A program made the translations under genes and the position numbers. This document shows positions 23,027 through 27,156 of a stretch of DNA of 27,156 nucleotides, in pieces. How positions within the stretch are numbered: the stretch's first letter is position 1; the number at the start of each line of letters is the position of its first letter. The notes beneath the pieces are model-generated. The model saw nothing but the letters and a program-made list of their open reading frames with translations. It searched no databases and was not told the origin of the DNA. This DNA is from an uncultured bacterium (GTDB lineage Bacteria; Bacillota; Clostridia; Lachnospirales; Lachnospiraceae): positions 1 to 27,156 of the forward strand of contig CALBJL010000039.1 of the NCBI GenBank assembly GCA_937893485.1. The letters run 5' to 3'.

Positions 23027-24034
23027 ATGAACTGGATATGGTATAGATTTCTAACGCTTTTGTCTGCCGGAATTCTGGATCAGCTGTTGGGTGATCCGCG
23101 CGTGGCGTGGCATCCGATCTGTCTGATCGGAAATCTGATCAGCTGGCTGGAACAGCATACGAGGGGATTGTTTCCTGATACAAAAAAGGGGATGCGTGCA
23201 GCCGGTGTGTATCTGGTGCTGTCCGTGCTGATTATCAGTACCGCGGTGCCATTTGCGGTTGTGACCGGCGCATACTGTCTGCATCCGGCGCTTGGCGTTT
23301 TGGTTGAGAGTATTTTGATTTATTTTACATTTGCAGCAAAATCACTCGAGCAGGAGAGCATGGCAGTGTATGAAGCCTTAAATAAGGAGGGACTGGCTGC
23401 CGGGCGTAAGGCGGTGTCCATGATTGTAGGACGCGATACAGCAGAGCTTACGGAGGCGGGTGTCATCAGGGCTGCGGTCGAAACCGTGGCGGAAAATACG
23501 TCCGACGGTGTGATCGCGCCGCTTTTTTGTGCGGCAATCGGCGGTGCGCCGCTCGCCTATTTTTATAAGGCAGCCAATACGATGGATTCCATGGTAGGCT
23601 ACAAAAACGAGCGCTATCAATGGTATGGCACGGCTGCGGCGCGGTTCGATGATCTGGTGAATCTGATTCCGGCGCGGCTGTCGGCGTTTCTCATGCTGCT
23701 TGTCTGCCAGCCGCTCAAGCGTTACTGGGCGCGCAGGGATGGTATTCCCGGCAACAGATTTGGAGAGACATGGCGCATTTACCGCAGGGACCGGCGGGCA
23801 CATGCGAGCCCGAATTCGGCGCAGACGGAGAGTGTCATGGCGGGCGCGCTCGGCGTGCAGCTGGCAGGAAATGCCAGCTACTTTGGTGTGATCCATGAAA
23901 AACCGACAATCGGGGATGACTGCCGCGCGGTACAAAGACAGGACATTGTGCGTGCCGTGTGCCTGATGAAATGGACGGCATATCTGGGCTGGGCGGTGGC
24001 GCTGGCGGGGTGGTCGGTGGGGCTCATTGTCTAG
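23027..24034 (+). CDS. cbiB: Adenosylcobinamide-phosphate synthase CbiB
   Basis: A 335-residue membrane protein that attaches the aminopropanol (or aminopropanol-phosphate) arm to adenosylcobyric acid. Signatures are DQLLGDPRVAWHPICLIGNLISWLE near the N-terminus, VGRDTAELTEAGVIRAAVETVAENTSDGVIAPLF, YKAANTMDSMVGYKNERYQWYGTAAARFDDLVNLIPARLSAFLM and HASPNSAQTESVMAGALGVQL. I place the start at the ATG 23027, which fits the usual family N-terminus, although its ribosome binding site is poor. A strong AGGAGAGG at 22958-22965 lies 60 nt upstream without a matching in-frame ATG or GTG. The stop shares a CTAG with the convergent MATE gene. Confidence 0.93.
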   Translation: MNWIWYRFLTLLSAGILDQLLGDPRVAWHPICLIGNLISWLEQHTRGLFPDTKKGMRAAGVYLVLSVLIISTAVPFAVVTGAYCLHPALGVLVESILIYFTFAAKSLEQESMAVYEALNKEGLAAGRKAVSMIVGRDTAELTEAGVIRAAVETVAENTSDGVIAPLFCAAIGGAPLAYFYKAANTMDSMVGYKNERYQWYGTAAARFDDLVNLIPARLSAFLMLLVCQPLKRYWARRDGIPGNRFGETWRIYRRDRRAHASPNSAQTESVMAGALGVQLAGNASYFGVIHEKPTIGDDCRAVQRQDIVRAVCLMKWTAYLGWAVALAGWSVGLIV

Positions 24035-25422
24035 GAAGTCTGCTGTTTTCGCAGCTGAAACATCGGGGCTTTTTCCACGGACGGAAGCGGCGCGCGCCGG
24101 ATCATCCGGTAGTAGCAGACGATCAGCAGGGAGCAGGCACCAAGCCATGCCAGCGGGCTTGCGATGCAGACGGACAGATAGCCGAGAACAGACGAAAGCC
24201 CTAAGGTCGCTGCGAGCCGCATGATCAGCTCGATGATGCACGCCAGAAACGGGGCGCGCCCGTTTCCCATACTCTGTACCGTCGTCCGATAGACTGCCAA
24301 CAGCCCTAAAAGAAAGTAGCAGGGTGCTACGATGGTCAGGTACAGGTCGGAGTAGCGGTAGATCTCACTGGTCGGATCTGACAGAAACAGCCTCACGATC
24401 GGGTGGCGCAGGAGCAGGATGCCTACACACATCAAAACATTTAAACCCTCTGTCTGGATCAGGCTCGCACGCACACCCTGACGGATGCGATCCCACTTAC
24501 CGGCACCGAAATTCTGCGCAACATAATTGGAGATGGCGGTCATCATGGCATTATTTACCAGTACAGACACCTGATCTGCCTTTGAAGCCGCGGTATATCC
24601 TGCGACGGCATCTGTTCCGATGGAGTTGACGACAGCCTGCATGGCAAGCTGGCCAATACACATCACTGACATCTGAAAACCCATCTGAAATCCGGTCTTT
24701 AGATGCAGCAACAGCGATTCTTTCAAATGCTGGAAATCCTGAAGCTGTATATGTAAGACCGGATATTTTTTCAGTCCGACCAGAAGGCTCAGCGCAGCGG
24801 AAATGAACTGCGATAAAATCGTAGCCCATGCAGCTCCGGCAACGCCCATATGAAAGGACAGAATGAACACCAGATCCAGAATGATATTCAGGATGGACGA
24901 AAATACCAGAAAATATAACGGTGTCCGGCTGTCACCCAGCGCGCGGAGAATGTTTGAGATCGTGTTATAAAAAATGGTTGCCCCCGTGCCGAGCAGAACG
25001 ACAAACATATAGTCGTAGGCTTCCTTTGCGATATCCTGCGGGATCTGCATCAGACTGATCAACTGGTGGGAGAGCAGACAGCAGACAGCGGTCAATAATA
25101 TGGAAAATGCAATGCTCAAAACAGTAGCGGATGTGATGCTTTTGCGCATACCGGTCTCATCCTTTGCACCGCAGCGCTGACCGAGACAGATTCCGAATCC
25201 GCCGGTCAGACCGTTGATAAAACAGAACACAAAATAAATAATAATACTGGTAGAGCCGACGGCAGCAAGCGCATTGGTGCCTAACGTTTTTCCTACAATG
25301 ACAGAATCTGCCAGCGTATAAAATAGCTGAAACAGATTTCCTATAATAATAGGAATGGCGAATTTCAGTAAACAGTAAAACGGCTGACCGACCGTTAAAT
25401 CCATTTTTTGTGTATTGGACAT
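24031..25422 (-). CDS. MATE family multidrug/cation efflux transporter
   Basis: A 463-residue integral membrane protein with twelve expected helices in two homologous halves. The first half opens FAIPIIIGNLFQLFYTLADSVIVGKTLGTNALAAVG, a classic MatE start, and contains GLTGGFGICLGQRCGAKD. The second half has FQMSVMCIGQLAMQAVVNSIGTDAVAGYTAASKADQVSVL and YVAQNFGAGKWDRIRQGVRASL. It uses a Na+ or H+ gradient to expel drugs or cationic metabolites; the substrate is unknown. The ATG has GGAGG 11 nt upstream on the minus strand. It is the only minus-strand gene and runs into cbiB tail to tail with a 3-nt overlap. Confidence 0.93.
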   Translation of the reverse strand: MSNTQKMDLTVGQPFYCLLKFAIPIIIGNLFQLFYTLADSVIVGKTLGTNALAAVGSTSIIIYFVFCFINGLTGGFGICLGQRCGAKDETGMRKSITSATVLSIAFSILLTAVCCLLSHQLISLMQIPQDIAKEAYDYMFVVLLGTGATIFYNTISNILRALGDSRTPLYFLVFSSILNIILDLVFILSFHMGVAGAAWATILSQFISAALSLLVGLKKYPVLHIQLQDFQHLKESLLLHLKTGFQMGFQMSVMCIGQLAMQAVVNSIGTDAVAGYTAASKADQVSVLVNNAMMTAISNYVAQNFGAGKWDRIRQGVRASLIQTEGLNVLMCVGILLLRHPIVRLFLSDPTSEIYRYSDLYLTIVAPCYFLLGLLAVYRTTVQSMGNGRAPFLACIIELIMRLAATLGLSSVLGYLSVCIASPLAWLGACSLLIVCYYRMIRRAPLPSVEKAPMFQLRKQQTS

Positions 25423-25484
25423 TTTCTTTCAAACCTCCGGATTTTTAAGTTGTGTTTTCGTTGCATCATATGGAAACGAATTGT

Positions 25485-25493
25485 ATTATAGCA
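25485..25493 (-). promoter_or_regulatory. Extended -10 element of the MATE gene promoter
   Basis: On the minus strand this reads TGC-TATAAT, a perfect -10 with a TGn extension, about 63 nt before the MATE start codon. The -35 region is only T-rich. Around it, on the plus strand, TTGCAT (25512) and TACAAT (25536) with an 18-bp spacer form a possible second promoter toward the Fur-family gene. Confidence 0.45.
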
Positions 25494-25608
25494 TTACAGC
25501 AAAAGAAAAAATTGCATATTTTCATCGTTTTATAGTACAATATCACCAAAATAGAAAGAGAGAAAAGAAAGATCAGCTGGAGCAGCGGTTTTGAAATAAA
25601 AATGAAAA

Positions 25609-25672
25609 TGAAAATGATTTTCAAATTGTATTGACAAACTCGAATTATATGTTAAAATGAAAACTGTTTTCA
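25609..25672 (+). promoter_or_regulatory. Promoter of the metal operon flanked by two Fur-family palindromes
   Basis: TTGACA (25631-25636) and TAAAAT (25653-25658, with TGT just upstream) are 16 bp apart. Box 1 at 25609-25623 reads TGAAAATGATTTTCA and box 2 at 25658-25672 reads TGAAAACTGTTTTCA. Both are perfect 7-1-7 palindromes, the geometry of Fur/Zur/PerR operators. Box 1 abuts the -35 and box 2 begins at the last base of the -10 and covers the start site, so binding should repress. The adjacent Fur-family gene makes autoregulation likely (inference). Confidence 0.72.
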
Positions 25673-25694
25673 AATTGAAAAGGGGGAGATTGAT

Positions 25695-26117
25695 TTGGCG
25701 AAAGCAGCGTATAAGACGAAGCAGATGACCGAATTACTTGCCTTTTTGCAATCGGTTCAAGGAAGTCATGTTACAGTGAATGATATCTGTGATTATTTTC
25801 AAAAAAAGGGGATAGCAGTTGGCACAACGACAATATATCGTCATCTGGAGAAAATGGTCAGGGAAGGTATCGTAGCCAAGTATGTTGTAGATGGAACCAG
25901 CAGTGCCTGCTTTGAATATATCGGCAGCCACGAAAGGGAAAAACAGGTGTCGTGCTATCATTGCAAATGCAAACAGTGCGGAAGGCTGATCCATCTGCAG
26001 TGCAGTGAAGTTGAAAGCCTGAAACAGCATATGATGGAGCATCACAGCTTTGAACTGGATTCACTGCGCACAGTATTTTATGGATTATGCAGTGAATGCA
26101 GAAAAAAACAGAATTAG
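25695..26117 (+). CDS. Fur-family metalloregulator, probably zinc-responsive (Zur-like)
   Basis: A 140-residue regulator of the Fur superfamily. The winged-helix part (1-80) includes TVNDICDYFQKKGIAVGTTTIYRHLEKMVREGIVAKYVV, in which the GTTTIYRHL recognition helix is typical. The C-terminal part has Cys/His metal sites: HCKCKQCGRLIHLQC and a final CSEC pair forming the structural zinc site. Initiation is at a TTG (25695) with AGGGGGAG six nt upstream; no ATG fits. The gene lies behind two palindromic boxes and ahead of a small membrane protein and a ZnuA/ZinT-like lipoprotein, which favours Zur over Fur or PerR. Metal choice is inferred from context. Confidence 0.85.
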   Translation: MAKAAYKTKQMTELLAFLQSVQGSHVTVNDICDYFQKKGIAVGTTTIYRHLEKMVREGIVAKYVVDGTSSACFEYIGSHEREKQVSCYHCKCKQCGRLIHLQCSEVESLKQHMMEHHSFELDSLRTVFYGLCSECRKKQN

Positions 26118-26150
26118 AGACACCGTATGATTGTGGGAAAGGAGGAGCAG

Positions 26151-26450
26151 ATGAATCTAAAGAGAAAAAGAACTTTTTCAGTGGCAGTATGTATCTTATT
26201 TTTATTTGTTACATTTGCTTCCTTTTTCTATATTGCAAAAGAAGAAAATCATAATTGTACAGGTGAAGATTGTCCGGTCTGCGCAAATGTCCATCAGGCA
26301 GAGCAGACATTAAGAAACTTAGGTACCGGTATGATTGCTGTTGCAACTGTAAATCCTGTGTATACAGGATTGATGTTATTGATTACCGGGCCGTGTTTAC
26401 TTGTCACCAGTATGTCTCTTGTAAGTAAAAAGGTAAGACTTAATGATTGA
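26151..26450 (+). CDS. Small Cys/His membrane protein in the metal-regulated operon (unknown function)
   Basis: A 99-residue protein with a membrane segment at about 9-28 (FSVAVCILFLFVTFASFFYI), a short outward-facing segment with His42, Cys44, Cys49 and Cys52 (HNCTGEDCPVCANVHQAEQTL), and a second hydrophobic stretch at about 70-92. The H-x-C-x4-C-x2-C cluster looks able to bind a metal ion. The ATG at 26151 is preferred because AAAGGAGGAG lies just before it; the frame opens at 26127 without a good site. It lies between a Fur-family regulator and a ZnuA-like lipoprotein. I recall similar small proteins beside zinc loci in clostridia, but I cannot assign a function. Confidence 0.7.
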   Translation: MNLKRKRTFSVAVCILFLFVTFASFFYIAKEENHNCTGEDCPVCANVHQAEQTLRNLGTGMIAVATVNPVYTGLMLLITGPCLLVTSMSLVSKKVRLND

Positions 26451-26467
26451 ATAAAACTTTTTATTTG

Positions 26468-26506
26468 ACAGAAAGGGTAGTCAGAATGATGTACCTTTCT
26501 GTTTTT
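26468..26506 (+). terminator. Hairpin with T run between the small membrane protein and the lipoprotein gene
   Basis: ACAGAAAGG (26468-26476) pairs with CCTTTCTGT (26494-26502), followed directly by TTTT to 26506. The loop is large (17 nt). It may be a partial terminator or attenuator that sets the ratio between the regulator part of the operon and the downstream lipoprotein. A TTGACA at 26465-26470 overlaps it but has no good -10. Confidence 0.55.
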
Positions 26507-26552
26507 GTACCATTTTTTAGAAAAAATGAAGAGAAAAACGGAGGTTTTATTC

Positions 26553-27156
26553 ATGAAAAAATATATTTCACTTTTCTTAGCAGCTATGGCGGCATTGGGT
26601 CTTGTCGGCTGCGGTCAGACAAATTCTGATAATCAGACAGCAGATTCTGCTGTAAATTCAACAGATACATCACAGGAGTCTGCTTCCGGAACAACCGATG
26701 CAGATGACAAACTGAAAATCGTTACCACCATTTTTCCGGAATATGACTGGGTAAAAGAGATTGCCGGAGATGAAGTATCGAATATGGATCTCACAATGCT
26801 CCTTGATAATGGAGTAGATTTGCATAGTTACCAGCCTACTGCGGATGATATTATGAAAATTTCCGATTGCGATCTTTTTGTTTATGTCGGCGGTGAATCA
26901 GATGAGTGGGTAGAAGATGCATTAAAGGAAGCTGTTAATAAAGATATGCAGGTCATCAATCTGTTAGATGTCTTAAAAGACAGCGTAAAAACAGAAGAAG
27001 CAATGCCGGGTATGCAAGCGGAGGAAGGACATAATCATGGCTATTCCAACTTTGCAGACAGCGATGTACAGGATAGAAGTTTGTCTGACTGGGACGGCGA
27101 GTGGCAGTCTGTGTATCCTTATCTGCAGGATGGTGTTTTAGATGAGGTCATGGAGA
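26553..27156 (+). CDS. ZnuA/AdcA-like zinc-binding lipoprotein with ZinT-like segment (3' end outside window)
   Basis: The first 201 residues are visible. A lipoprotein signal ends in LGLVGC (Cys20), followed by a Ser/Thr/Asp-rich linker to about residue 52. The ZnuA-type lobe starts KLKIVTTIFPEYDWVKEIAGD, with the zinc ligand region DLHSYQPTADDI (His91) and CDLFVYVGGESDEWV. A short His-containing loop (His160, His162) is followed at once by SDVQDRSLSDWDGEWQSVYPYLQDG, which matches the start of a ZinT domain. In streptococcal AdcA the ZinT part follows a complete ZnuA part; here it comes after only one lobe. Probable role: extracellular zinc capture for an ABC importer. The ATG follows ACGGAGG by 8 nt. 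Confidence 0.85.
   Translation, partial: MKKYISLFLAAMAALGLVGCGQTNSDNQTADSAVNSTDTSQESASGTTDADDKLKIVTTIFPEYDWVKEIAGDEVSNMDLTMLLDNGVDLHSYQPTADDIMKISDCDLFVYVGGESDEWVEDALKEAVNKDMQVINLLDVLKDSVKTEEAMPGMQAEEGHNHGYSNFADSDVQDRSLSDWDGEWQSVYPYLQDGVLDEVME

Noticed and set aside
23378..24241. Long minus-strand open frame (287 codons) opposite cbiB
   Set aside because: It mirrors GC-rich codons of cbiB, crosses the end of the MATE gene, and its translation is rich in Arg/His/Pro with no recognisable domain.
25603..25623. ATGAAAATGAAAATGA as a short tandem repeat
   Set aside because: Only two and a half units; better explained as part of the 7-1-7 palindrome with one extra half-site.
26465..26490. TTGACA as the -35 of a promoter for the ZnuA/ZinT-like gene
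   Set aside because: No acceptable -10 at 16-18 bp, and the sequence is part of the hairpin at 26468-26502.

Overview
The window reads as a Clostridia chromosome, most likely Lachnospiraceae (inference from the Bacillus-type Pho boxes, the anaerobic cbi-type corrin pathway, strong AGGAGG ribosome binding sites and the protein types; no marker gene is present). Almost everything is on the + strand and tightly packed. Only one gene, a MATE exporter at 24031-25422, is on the - strand.

Region 1 (1-8693) is a phosphate regulon: the 3' end of pstS, then pstC and pstA in overlapping frames, a patatin-like lipase gene, pstB, phoU, a 35-codon membrane microprotein, a Na/Pi cotransporter with a PhoU tail, and a PhoP/PhoR-type two-component system. 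Two arrays of TTTACA/TTTACG hexamers with 11-bp phasing lie before pstB and before the cotransporter, the pattern expected for PhoP control. The regulators, the high-affinity ABC importer, the PhoU brake and a second phosphate carrier therefore sit together.

Region 2 (8694-11042) starts with a roughly 164-nt element closed by a perfect 14-bp inverted repeat and full of nested hairpins, followed by an iron-type alcohol dehydrogenase and an alpha/beta hydrolase.

Region 3 (11039-24034) is devoted to cobalamin. A fused corrinoid-reactivation protein (MetH-activation-like domain, 2Fe-2S ferredoxin, RACo-type ATPase) is followed by cbiD, cbiL, cbiF, cbiH, a cbiJ-cbiE-cbiT triple fusion, cbiA, cobT, cobU, cobS, a mini CobU-like protein and cbiB. 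These cover much of the anaerobic route and the lower-ligand assembly. cbiG, cbiC, a cobalt chelatase, cbiP, cobD and an adenosyltransferase are not in the window, and I see no cobalamin riboswitch.

Region 4 (24031-27156) holds the MATE exporter, whose stop codon shares a CTAG with the cbiB stop. Then comes an AT-rich divergent metal operon: a Fur-family regulator behind a promoter flanked by two perfect 7-1-7 palindromes, a small Cys/His membrane protein, and a ZnuA/AdcA-like lipoprotein that is cut by the window end just after a ZinT-like segment begins.

No tRNA, rRNA, CRISPR array or transposase gene was recognised. The best candidates for something undescribed are the structured element at 8699-8862, the 35-aa Pho-regulon microprotein, the fused corrinoid activator, the mini CobU, and the ZnuA/ZinT domain layout.
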